The notes beneath the pieces are model-generated. The model was given only the letters and a program-made list of their open reading frames with translations, was not told the DNA's origin and ran no database searches. A stretch of 64,000 bases of DNA, from NCBI RefSeq assembly GCF_011397635.1, contig NC_064755.1:34521559-34585558 (forward strand), in the 5' to 3' direction. The DNA is from Epinephelus fuscoguttatus. Taxonomy: Eukaryota > Chordata > Actinopteri > Perciformes > Serranidae. The position numbers and the translations under genes are program-made. Shown here piece by piece: positions 59,901-64,000 of this stretch (its first letter is position 1; every line of letters begins with the position of its first letter).

Positions 59901-61055
59901 AAGAGTGGAGCTCTCAGCAAGTACGCTAAGAAACTGTTCCTCGCCCTCAAGCCTGCACCGGTGCTCGAGTCTCCATTTAAAGGTACGGAAGCTGTTTACA
60001 TAAAGCTTTGAGAGGGTGGAAAGCTAACACAGTCCCAAATTGTTAAGATAACCAAGAACACTGAAACAAAGATTACTCAGATATGTGCTCTGATCAGCGA
60101 GGAGGGTTTTTATCTGGTTCTTGATCTTTTATTTTCGATTTTCTTGACATTTCTATTAAGAAATTGACAACTTTTGTAATATCCTTTAGGACTTACATTT
60201 GGGGCTCGTATCTCTTAATGAAATTCAAGTTTAAGAGTCTCTACTAACCATTAAAACTAGATTAAGTATTCATGTAATAACAAGTTATATCATCGCCAGC
60301 ACTGGTCTAGTGTAGAGGTTTTCAAACTGTACTGGGACAGAGTGCATATAGCCAAGTGGTTATATGTCATATACCCGTTATACATTTTGGGTGGGGCAAC
60401 ACAATGGTTTGAGTTGAAGGTGTGAGAAAGAATAGTATCAGTAACATTGTTAACACTGTGCTACATTACAGAGAAATACAAAACCGTACTAATGAACCTT
60501 CATTAATATAGGCCTGTATTTTATCTCCAAGTGCACGTCACACACTGAGCGAGCCGCCTGTTAATGACGCTGTGGGCTAATGGGCATGTAGCTACTTCCA
60601 TGTTTCAGATGATACGTCATGTTTGTAGTCGATCAATGAAGATGAGTTTACATATCACCTTGGGTTCGTCCTTCACCTTCTCAAAATGATCCCACACTTT
60701 GGATTTCCTGCCCGACATGTTATTAACTAGCCTGTGGAATAACCGCAGCTAACTTAGTGACTCCATGGCCACATTGTACTTACTTACATCTTTGGTGTAG
60801 AAACATAAATGCCTTATTGGCTGCTGGGCTGTACGTCTCTACAAATATTAACCAATGAAAATAAACCAAATCCATGCTTTACAAATTTGAAATTTTACAA
60901 GTCATCCTGGATTTTTTTTTTCTTGTGCTTCTGCAGATCGAGACCACTTCCAGTTGGGTTCATTGTCCCACTTGCTGAATGCCAAGGCTGGCGGCTACCA
61001 GGAGTTGCCTGACTGGCCTGAAGCCGCCCCAGACCCCTCCGTGCGCAACGTGGAG
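16089..61055 (+). CDS. ap3b2: AP-3 complex subunit beta-2, first 17 coding exons (3' end beyond window)
   Basis: Exons: 16089-16201, 41758-41833, 44551-44625, 44925-45020, 45545-45705, 46137-46203, 46580-46762, 50063-50254, 52703-52800, 55555-55609, 55710-55781, 56809-56871, 56973-57105, 57413-57522, 58018-58194, 59796-59982, 60937-61055. They join in frame for 659 codons. The protein closely follows vertebrate AP3B2: an N-terminus ending GGIFSSDYK, an alpha-solenoid adaptin trunk (about 35-615), and RNVE at the hinge entry. The beta-2 call over beta-1 rests on the N-terminal [19 protein letters not shown] and [20 protein letters not shown]. Family knowledge: large subunit of the heterotetrameric AP-3 coat that sorts cargo from endosomes to lysosome-related organelles and, for the beta-2/mu-2 form, to synaptic vesicles. 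The phospho-acidic hinge and ear are missing because the gene runs past 64000. Intron 1 is 25.6 kb. Control is likely neuronal (see the RE1 site). Confidence 0.95.
16639..16665 (+). promoter_or_regulatory. Split RE1 (REST/NRSF) site in ap3b2 intron 1
   Basis: Left half-site TTCAGCACC at 16639-16647 and right half-site GGACAGCGC at 16657-16665, separated by 9 bp instead of the canonical 2. Half-sites with this expanded spacing are a known REST-bound form. The site is about 440 bp downstream of the exon 1 donor of a neuron-type gene. Binding is inferred. Confidence 0.55.
17160..17285 (+). repeat. hAT-like terminal fragment, family A, copy 2
   Basis: CAGGGGCGAAAATATAGACA then GTGCAGGCAGTGCG and GGGGCCCATAGATAGAGCAG; similar to 2045-2170. 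Confidence 0.5.
17815..18265. repeat. Dispersed teleost repeat
   Basis: Includes GGAAATTTAACGTTTATATA, CAAAATAAATGCACTACG and CACATGGTTAGGTTTAGGG around a poly-T and a poly-A tract. The open frames across it are not credible proteins. Confidence 0.45.
19370..19475. repeat. Short tandem triplication
   Basis: Three units of about 35-40 bp of the form GACATTNGGACTTAATYATT followed by TCTC and TTTGAGG. Confidence 0.6.
19552..19735 (+). repeat. tRNA-derived SINE
   Basis: Head GGTGGCTTAGTGGATAGAGC with A-box-like spacing and GGGTTAGACTCCGGCC (B-box-like), then TTTGATGCATGTCACTCCCT and an A-rich tail. Reverse-strand relatives at 42150 and 49140. Confidence 0.75.
19930..20035 (-). repeat. hAT-like terminal fragment, family A, copy 3
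   Basis: Minus-strand copy: CACACTGCCTGCACTGTCTA on the plus strand matches the complement of 2045-2170. Confidence 0.5.
22340..22414. mobile_element. 59-bp hAT-type mini element with target duplication
   Basis: The element at 22348-22406 begins TAGTGCTGCAC and ends GTGCAGCACTA, perfect 11-bp inverted repeats. It is flanked by identical 8-bp CCCTCCAT at 22340-22347 and 22407-22414, the duplication length expected for hAT. Confidence 0.85.
23883..24600. mobile_element. 718-bp palindromic (foldback) MITE with TTAA ends
   Basis: Starts TTAAAGGGTAAC and ends TTCCCTTTAA. The two halves are inverted copies along their length: CCAAAATTGCCATTGCC near 24195 pairs with GGCGATGGCAATTTTGG near 24290, CAGGCTGCAATG near 24010 pairs with CATTGCAGCCTG near 24455, and so on, around a centre near 24250. 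TTAA ends suggest a piggyBac-type target. No transposase. Confidence 0.8.
24886..25195 (+). repeat. SINE with L2-like tail, head degraded
   Basis: GATTCCTGGTTCGAGC, TCTGGCTTCCTCCCACAGTC and GTCAGCTGGGATAGGCTCCA. The tRNA head is shorter than in 5125-5500. Confidence 0.78.
26280..26925 (+). pseudogene. LINE ORF2 C-terminal fragment with (GATG)n tail
   Basis: Frame fragments read [40 protein letters not shown] and, in another frame, [18 protein letters not shown], so it is frameshifted. Ends in a GGATGGATG repeat, as LINE 3' ends of this type do. Truncated 5' of the reverse transcriptase core. Confidence 0.78.
27315..27650 (-). pseudogene. LINE ORF2 C-terminal fragment, inverted copy
   Basis: Minus strand encodes [20 protein letters not shown] and [20 protein letters not shown], related to 26280-26925 but in the opposite orientation about 400 bp away. 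Confidence 0.75.
27713..28068. mobile_element. Probable MITE
   Basis: Left end CCCTTTTTTCATTG and right end CTGTTGAAAAGGG are imperfect inverted repeats; the inside contains AAGCCAAGCC motifs near both ends. Class uncertain. Confidence 0.45.
29717..30019 (+). CDS. Unrecognised putative coding exon inside ap3b2 intron 1
   Basis: An open frame of 100 codons starting [20 protein letters not shown] and continuing [20 protein letters not shown], then a run of Gly encoded by GGA/GGC repeats, ending TAG. The first 60 codons use C/G third positions heavily, as real vertebrate exons do, while surrounding sequence is AT-rich. About 400 bp upstream is a TATA-like AATAAAA next to a CACGCCC box. I do not recognise the protein. 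It could be the first exon of a nested gene or of an alternative ap3b2 transcript, spliced from one of several GT sites in the Gly-rich part, or a chance frame. No downstream partner exon was found. Confidence 0.45.
30071..30345 (+). mobile_element. TTAA-type foldback MITE, left arm
   Basis: Starts TTAAAGGGACAGTTCACCC and runs to ACTCAAGATAATC. A full-length relative is at 51590-51845 (-), and an inverted partial copy follows at 30842-30960. Confidence 0.65.
30545..30840 (+). repeat. tRNA-derived SINE
   Basis: Head GGCTGTGGCTCAGAGGTAGA with GGGGGTTCCATCTCC (B-box-like), body CTTGGGCAAAATACTAAACC and tail GAAGGTGCTATACAAGTACA. Sits between the two MITE arms. Confidence 0.72.
30842..30960 (-). 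mobile_element. TTAA-type foldback MITE, inverted partial arm
   Basis: ATTATCTTGAGTAACTGGGT to GTTCCATTGTACT is the reverse complement of the inner part of 30071-30345; the terminal TTAA end is missing. Confidence 0.6.
31066..31391. mobile_element. hAT-type MITE (CAGTGGTTCCCAAC family)
   Basis: Left end CAGTGGTTCCCAACTGGTGG; right end CCAGTTGGGAACCGATG is its inverted repeat with few mismatches. The inner GGGTCA...AAAAGTGGGTCA is typical of the family. Target duplication not clear. Confidence 0.7.
31395..31646. repeat. Dispersed hAT-like repeat fragments
   Basis: CTAATCAATTAAGTGGCTAT and TTGTTGCAGCTCCAG are the end of a fish hAT-like repeat (related to 41040-41300). Then GATGGGAACCACTGGTG is an extra terminus of the CAGTGGTTCCCA family. 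Confidence 0.45.
33518..33930. mobile_element. Probable MITE with CAGTGACTACGTTTAC termini
   Basis: Left CAGTGACTACGTTTACAG and right GCATGCAAACATAGTCAGTG form imperfect inverted repeats; the interior has AATATTCCAG/AATATTCTG motifs. No coding content. Confidence 0.6.
33940..34290. repeat. Dispersed teleost repeat, copy 1
   Basis: GACTGAAATGTCTCAACAGT and ATTCATGGTGCCCAGAGGAT are parts of a repeat also seen, more diverged, at 39110-39340. Confidence 0.45.
34320..34640. repeat. Irregular tandem repeat
   Basis: Repeats of AGTAAAGTTACGTAGGTTAG followed by GTTTAGGA, and two or three of AAGAATCATGGTTGGG. Confidence 0.65.
36236..36290. repeat. (AATTA)n microsatellite
   Basis: Pentamer AATTA/ATTAA units in a row, slightly degenerate at the left end. 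Confidence 0.9.
37620..38110. repeat. hAT-like repeat termini
   Basis: GGGCTGAGCGATAAACCG followed by ATATATCGATATATTTTC at 37628, and CTAGGGCTGGGCAATGTAG at 38056, look like two termini of elements with the common fish GGGCTGGGCAATA end. Confidence 0.4.
39110..39340. repeat. Dispersed teleost repeat, copy 2
   Basis: GACATATCTCAACAACTATA and GGATGGATTGACATAACAT; related to 33940-34290. Confidence 0.45.
39470..40495 (-). repeat. SINE with L2-like tail, split by a later insertion
   Basis: Tail half at 39470-39600 (ATTCATTCATT, GGAGCCTGTGCCAGCTGTCA) and head half at 40301-40495 (ACCATTCACGATCACATTCA, CTCTTGCTGTGAGGCAAC). They rejoin exactly once the 700-bp insert and one 8-bp repeat are removed. 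Confidence 0.8.
39601..40300. mobile_element. 700-bp hAT-like element nested in a SINE
   Basis: Flanked by identical ACACATAG at 39593-39600 and 40301-40308. Ends GCGTTTCAAATCGCATACT and (reverse complement) GCATTCCAGTACCCATACT match at about 13 of 19 positions. Many TACTA/CATACT motifs near the ends. No transposase frame. Confidence 0.75.
41040..41300. repeat. hAT-like AT-rich dispersed repeat
   Basis: GTTAATCAATTGATTGTCAG through CAGTCAATCGACTAATCA, a common fish repeat (internal and terminal motifs of the TTGCAGCTC family). Confidence 0.5.
41758..41833 (+). CDS. ap3b2: ap3b2 coding exon 2
   Basis: Acceptor cctcttttag; encodes [20 protein letters not shown] then KRIVA, donor gtgagt. Confidence 0.95.
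42150..42295 (-). repeat. tRNA-derived SINE
   Basis: Minus strand reads GGGTCGCCCAGTAGCTCAGT followed by GTGGGTA and a degenerate B box; same family as 19552 and 49140. Confidence 0.7.
42690..43390 (+). pseudogene. Harbinger-like Myb/SANT coding fragment
   Basis: GC-rich block in AT-rich intron 2. An open frame from 43060 begins [20 protein letters not shown] and continues [17 protein letters not shown], which resembles the Myb/SANT-like DNA-binding domain carried by PIF/Harbinger elements, then loses similarity. Probably a truncated transposon gene; assignment is by eye only. Confidence 0.5.
43390..44165. repeat. Tandem array, period about 60 bp, about 13 units
   Basis: Each unit carries CAGCTGGAAATGCAGCAAT, then TTCTTGGTAAAAA, a CAACTG/CAACCAC box, and TTTTGTGACACTATC. 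Units alternate between two variants, hinting at a higher-order period near 120 bp. Confidence 0.85.
44551..44625 (+). CDS. ap3b2: ap3b2 coding exon 3
   Basis: Acceptor ttctctgcag; 25 codons, [20 protein letters not shown] to CKNIE; donor gtttgt. Confidence 0.95.
44925..45020 (+). CDS. ap3b2: ap3b2 coding exon 4
   Basis: 32 codons, [20 protein letters not shown] to FQRGLK; acceptor tctctctacag, donor gtacag. Confidence 0.96.
45185..45500. repeat. Dispersed repeat just upstream of ap3b2 exon 5
   Basis: AAAAGTCTTCATTCCTGG and TTTCTGGGAGTTTGTTCCAG then ATATGTGGTGCATAACA form a sequence I recognise as a common fish repeat. It ends about 45 bp before the exon. Confidence 0.45.
45545..45705 (+). 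CDS. ap3b2: ap3b2 coding exon 5
   Basis: [20 protein letters not shown] to [16 protein letters not shown]; a core adaptin HEAT-like stretch. Donor gtaatt. Confidence 0.96.
46137..46203 (+). CDS. ap3b2: ap3b2 coding exon 6
   Basis: [20 protein letters not shown] then TT; acceptor ctgctctcag, donor gtgggt. Confidence 0.95.
46580..46762 (+). CDS. ap3b2: ap3b2 coding exon 7
   Basis: 61 codons, [20 protein letters not shown] to [18 protein letters not shown]; donor gtgagt. Confidence 0.97.
47180..48420. repeat. Long tandem array in ap3b2 intron 7
   Basis: About eight diverged units of roughly 130-150 bp, each with TTCTTCAAATTTGGCACAAA, ACATCTACTTGGACTCA, AATTTGGTGGTCAAAGGTCA and CTGTGACCT. The phrase AAGGTCACTGTGACCT is itself a near palindrome. 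Confidence 0.85.
49140..49325 (-). repeat. tRNA-derived SINE
   Basis: Minus strand: GGGCGCCCAGTAGCTCAACT, GGTAGAGTGGGCGCC and a degenerate B box, with a TTTTT tract at the tail end. Confidence 0.75.
50063..50254 (+). CDS. ap3b2: ap3b2 coding exon 8
   Basis: 64 codons: [15 protein letters not shown], an acidic/Lys insertion [14 protein letters not shown] (about residues 273-286), then [20 protein letters not shown] and LQSRNAA. The acidic loop is the fast-evolving part of the trunk. Confidence 0.96.
51060..51460 (+). pseudogene. Degraded hAT transposase fragment (BED finger and following region)
   Basis: Frame fragments read [18 protein letters not shown], like the end of a BED zinc finger, and then in another frame [20 protein letters not shown] with WVVEDRG, like the start of a hAT/ZBED transposase body. 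Frameshifted and truncated. Confidence 0.62.
51590..51845 (-). mobile_element. TTAA-type MITE
   Basis: Minus strand begins TTAAAGAGACAGTTCACCCC and ends CTCAAGATAATC; same family as 30071-30345, including GATGGCACTCAGCTTGTGG. Confidence 0.68.
52075..52620. mobile_element. Probable DNA-transposon MITE
   Basis: Left TTAGCCTGGTTCCAGACC; right end reverse complement TTAGCCAGAGTGTCAGACT: imperfect inverted termini. The interior holds ATGGCGACCGCTATAGATCC with no sustained frame. Confidence 0.55.
52703..52800 (+). CDS. ap3b2: ap3b2 coding exon 9
   Basis: [20 protein letters not shown] to RLLRSH; acceptor catcttccag, donor gtgagt. Confidence 0.96.
54018..55215. mobile_element. Possible 1.2-kb hAT-like element
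   Basis: Left TGTTAATGTTGACAG and right GAAATTAACACTG (reverse complement CAGTGTTAATTTC) are similar termini. GTTTTAGTC-rich and TCGTC-rich zones lie near the left and right ends. The middle is unclassified; boundaries are approximate. Confidence 0.4.
55555..55609 (+). CDS. ap3b2: ap3b2 coding exon 10
   Basis: Short exon [18 protein letters not shown]; acceptor ctgtctccag, donor gtgagc; phases match both neighbours. Confidence 0.95.
55710..55781 (+). CDS. ap3b2: ap3b2 coding exon 11
   Basis: 24 codons, [20 protein letters not shown] then KVLK. Only 100 bp of intron precede it; donor gttctt is weak. Confidence 0.95.
56174..56568. mobile_element. 395-bp TTAA MITE with long inverted termini
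   Basis: TTAAAGGGATAGTGCACCCA at the left is matched by TTAAAGGGATAGTGTGCCCA on the opposite strand at the right; similarity continues about 52 bp to TATCTACTCACCC. TTAA at both ends suggests a piggyBac-type element. Lies in ap3b2 intron 11. Confidence 0.82.
56809..56871 (+). CDS. ap3b2: ap3b2 coding exon 12
   Basis: 21 codons, [20 protein letters not shown] then Q; acceptor tgtatcgcag, donor gtacgg. Confidence 0.95.
56973..57105 (+). CDS. ap3b2: ap3b2 coding exon 13
   Basis: [20 protein letters not shown] to [10 protein letters not shown]; acceptor atttctggcag, donor gtaagt. Confidence 0.96.
57413..57522 (+). CDS. ap3b2: ap3b2 coding exon 14
   Basis: [20 protein letters not shown] to [12 protein letters not shown]; acceptor ttgcacag, donor gtgagc. 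Confidence 0.96.
57560..57860. mobile_element. MITE with GGGNGYGATCACAC termini
   Basis: Left GGGGGTGATCACACAGAAAT and right (reverse complement) AGGGAGCGATCACACCAAGA are inverted repeats. The interior is full of GACGC/GCGTC and AAAAAGACGC repeats. In ap3b2 intron 14. Confidence 0.72.
58018..58194 (+). CDS. ap3b2: ap3b2 coding exon 15
   Basis: 59 codons, [20 protein letters not shown] to [14 protein letters not shown]; acceptor ttctcag, donor gtatga. Confidence 0.97.
58895..58985 (-). repeat. Terminal fragment of a common fish repeat
   Basis: Minus strand: GGCAGTGGTGGAAAGTACAT then TTACTCAAGCACTGTACTGA. Confidence 0.5.
59590..59735. repeat. CAACCACCTAGCAAC minisatellite
   Basis: Five or so imperfect copies of AGCAACCACCTAGCAAC, spaced 15-35 bp, about 60 bp before ap3b2 exon 16. 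Confidence 0.7.
59796..59982 (+). CDS. ap3b2: ap3b2 coding exon 16
   Basis: [20 protein letters not shown] to [14 protein letters not shown]; acceptor ttctcacag, donor gtacgg. Confidence 0.97.
60937..61055 (+). CDS. ap3b2: ap3b2 coding exon 17 (last exon in window)
   Basis: [20 protein letters not shown] to [13 protein letters not shown]; acceptor cttctgcag. I end it before gtgaag because the family is conserved to RNVE-V and then continues into the acidic hinge. The frame stays open for 74 more codons to a TAA at 61278-61280, so an alternative longer terminal exon cannot be excluded. Confidence 0.9.
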
Positions 61056-64000
61056 GTGAAGGATTCTGTGCGTGCAGTGGGAACAGTAATATACAGAGAC
61101 ACAGGGGCCTCCTGGGGTCCCCAAAAAGTGGAGGGGAGTGAGGGTTGCTCCCGCCCCAGAGCAGTGCCTCAGAGGGGCTGGACCGAGTCGCCAGAGCTTC
61201 ACATCCAATATAACATTAACTCCAATATAACACTGATTCCTCTGTCACTAGCCATCTCTCATCCACTTACAGCTCATTAACAGCTCATCTGTAACATGCA
61301 TCTTTTTTGGCCTCCATCTGTGTCCAAATGGATGCTGCTTAACAACTCCCTACCTCCATGGAGGAGAATGAGTCACACAGGAGAAAAGAGGATTATAGCT
61401 TCTATTTAAAAACTTCTGATTCACTATGAAAACACAACTCCTCGCCCTCTCTGCTGCACTTGCTTCTGTTCGGCAGCAGCGTACTCGCCCCGTCTGGGTG
61501 ATTTCTCACCGATGTTTGAGCCAATAGCACATGTGATATAGAAGGGAGCCGATTTGGGAGCTACAACCAAATTTGTCCCTACAAATCAGTGTCAACAGCA
61601 GTAAACCACCTCCTGCTGTCTGTGCTAGAGGTCGACCTGAGGGGGGATATTAAGACACCTAATATTTCTGCACAGATGCAGCTCATACTTCATATTATGC
61701 ATCAATTTTGGCCTAATTATTCCCCAAATTCTTTAGTAGGAACACAGGTTATACTCATCAGGACTGAACAAACTCTTATTTGATATCAGTGTGTTTGTGG
61801 AGCATCATCCCAACTCACCACAGTCCCTCCTCTTCTTCTCCATCCCATTCACTCCATGTGCCATCGGGTCATAACCAACAATGTGATTTAAACTGAAGAT
61901 ATGAAATCAAAACTTGAGTGTGTCACTTCTTGCTCAAAATCAAGGCTCATATAACTTGATTTTAAATTTCAGGAGTGACCTCAAGGCTTGATTTTGTCGT
62001 CATATTCGTGAATTATTCTGATTATAGTGATGTTTTTTTCTCCTTCACAGCTCAGTGTTCCATACTCAGTGTTAAATTGTCATTTAGTTGTGATGCAGAG
62101 TTCAAGATGAGGCCACAGGTGCATCGAGGTTTATTTTGATCTGACTAGTGGAGCATAAGGGACCATACAGGAAGTTGAGTATGTTTTAGCTACGTAAGTT
62201 GCATTACCGTTGACCGTTTTCCAAAATATTTAATTCACTTCTAAACTCATTCCCGACCTTCCAGGCAGATATTATGTCCTGAAACATGCTTGAGATAGCT
62301 GATCCATCACAGTGAACGATTACGACTTTACATAATGTGATAACGCAGCTGTGAGCAGGCACTGTTTTGAGAAGCGCCGACGTCTGATTGATTTTCTGAC
62401 AACATGTCTCATAACTGCAGCTCGGTTTGAAATGCCATACCCCAGTTTTACCTCTCTTATTGTGGTCTGGCAGGGATCAAATCACATCAGCCTCTGACGT
62501 CAATTTAAGGTCCTGCAGATGATGACTGATGCCTCACACATCAACATGAACCCTCTCTGCACCTAACTAGGGAAACTCATACCTCTCTCTCTTCCCACCA
62601 GTTTCCAGCAGAACTGTCACAATCAAGGATGTTTCATCAACAGGGTTGGGCAAGTTACTCTGAAAATGTAATATATTACATCTTACTTTCATTTGAAAGA
62701 AATCAATCACTTTACAATTTTACTCTCTTTTTAGAGTAAGATGTTACTGTCACCAAAAATGACCTCAGAAGAGCTAATGTTCATTTTAAATGGATGAGGG
62801 TCATGTTGTTTCACAGCAGATAATCAAAGCACAGAAGCTTTTATTACAGTTCATTTCAGATCCAGTGCTGCAGGTCTGACCCATTCATGCATTCACATAC
62901 AGTAGTTACCACTGTGTATTAATATCCCTGCTTAAATTAATAATAGCATGATGATATAGAACAATTAAATATCCTTGGACACATGGAGGTTCACAGAGGA
63001 TCACAGTCTGATAATTATGAGATATGGATAAATATTTGTGGGCCTATGATATGAAACACAACAAACAAATATTGAGGTCAGCACAACGAACAGAATGGCG
63101 TGCGATTAGGTCACTATGACGCGCGCAAATTAATACTACCGGAGCTGGAGGACCCACCTGCTGGTTCCCAGTGTGCCAATCAGCTACAACAGCACAGGAG
63201 AGAGAGTTATGCAAAGAACAGGACTGTGTGCTGGTGCTGCTCTGCAGTTGTAGGAGATATGAATAGAAACACATCCAACATATACTAACATCACCCAGAT
63301 GTGCCGATCATTGGGATGAGGAAAAAAAGACAAACTGAAGGCCAGCTACTTATCCCCACTGCTTTCTAGCAGCCTTACAATGCGAAGGCAGAATGGGATA
63401 TGTTTCTGGACGTGGCAGGTGTACTAATGGAAACACACTGAACATGATAATGCAGTATGACATCACCCAGATGTGCCGATCACTATCACCCTTCTATAAT
63501 GTAGTCTGTAATGACATGACAACACAGTAGAAGTGGAGTGGTTTGGACCAGTGTGGATAAATGAAAAATTAAAACATTTAACAGTACATTTCGGATGGTA
63601 ACGCAGTACGTTATCCTGTTGGTAAAGCGTGACATTACTTTGTCACTGCTAAAACATATTATATTGCTGTAAGGAGTTACTTTTGTATCGCATTACCCCC
63701 AAAATTGGTCGTAGGGCAGAGGGCACTGCACAGTTGAAGTGAACATTAGTACCAAAATGGGGCATTGTATTGATAACCTGCTAGCTGTTATGACATTATA
63801 TTTTTTTAACCAAAAAACAAGCATGGACCAACTATTAGTGACACACCCACTAATGTCGCCAGGGTTTGTGCTTCTTCAAACCAGGTTATTTTTGGTCGAA
63901 ATACTGTGAGCGGTTCAAAATTAATTACAGGAACCAGAACAGAACAGAAAGGATATCACTATGGTAAAAATGTGGTAGCTGTTCATTCACTAGTAAAGAC
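61056..64000 (+). other. ap3b2: Start of ap3b2 intron 17, no further exon found
   Basis: The hinge-coding exon expected next (acidic/Ser-rich) is not seen. The first 225 bp remain open in the exon frame. The rest is AT-rich, with a repeat from 62641 onwards. Confidence 0.7.
62641..63715. mobile_element. Non-autonomous element with TTGGGCAAGTTACT terminus
   Basis: Left CAGGGTTGGGCAAGTTACT and TGTAATATATTACATC; right side GAGTTACTTTTGTATCGCAT then TACCCCC. Such termini are frequent in fish DNA elements. Inside are two similar blocks at 63250-63310 and 63425-63485 sharing ACATCACCCAGATGTGCCG. Confidence 0.6.

Noticed and set aside
61589..61783. Candidate next ap3b2 exon
   Set aside because: No acidic/serine-rich hinge composition, and the frame is not bounded by suitable splice sites.

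Overview
The window is nuclear DNA from a vertebrate, almost certainly a ray-finned (teleost) fish. It has split genes with GT-AG introns, vertebrate gene families, long introns, and many short dispersed elements of the kind that fill fish genomes: tRNA-headed SINEs with an L2-like tail, hAT and TTAA-type MITEs, and LINE 3' fragments. There is no prokaryotic, plasmid or viral gene organisation.

Two protein-coding genes lie head to head. On the minus strand, 3858-13429, is a complete 17-exon gene for axonemal dynein intermediate chain 4 (dnai4, formerly wdr78). I joined it exon by exon into a 754-codon frame in which every intron phase agrees. On the plus strand, from 16089 to beyond the right edge, is ap3b2, the neuronal-type beta subunit of the AP-3 adaptor complex. 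Seventeen exons covering the first 659 codons are present. The acidic hinge and C-terminal ear exons are not found and should lie past 64000.

The roughly 2.7 kb between the two start codons holds candidate control sites that fit the genes. A 14-bp RFX-type X-box lies 77 bp upstream of the dnai4 ATG, as expected for a cilium gene. A perfect 10-bp CLEAR/E-box palindrome lies about 150 bp upstream of the ap3b2 ATG. A split REST/NRSF (RE1) site lies about 440 bp inside ap3b2 intron 1, as might be expected for a neuron-restricted gene. Old SINE and LINE copies and a CT/TA/TAGA microsatellite separate these sites.

Intron 1 of ap3b2 is about 25.6 kb. It is mostly repeats, but at 29717-30019 it contains a GC-rich open frame of about 100 codons with a very protein-like N-terminus that I do not recognise. 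This may be the first exon of a nested or alternative transcript.

Region by region: 1-3650 intergenic with repeat fragments; 3650-13430 dnai4; 13430-16089 shared upstream region; 16089-41757 ap3b2 exon 1 and giant intron 1; 41758-61055 ap3b2 exons 2-17, with introns rich in MITEs and tandem repeats (43.4-44.2 kb and 47.2-48.3 kb); 61056-64000 the start of the next ap3b2 intron, including a repeat of about 1 kb. The most distinctive non-genic structures are a 718-bp TTAA-bounded palindrome (23883-24600), a 59-bp hAT-like element with perfect ends and target duplication (22348-22406), a hAT-like element nested in a SINE (39601-40300), and a tandem array with a period near 60 bp following a Harbinger-like coding fragment (42.7-44.2 kb).
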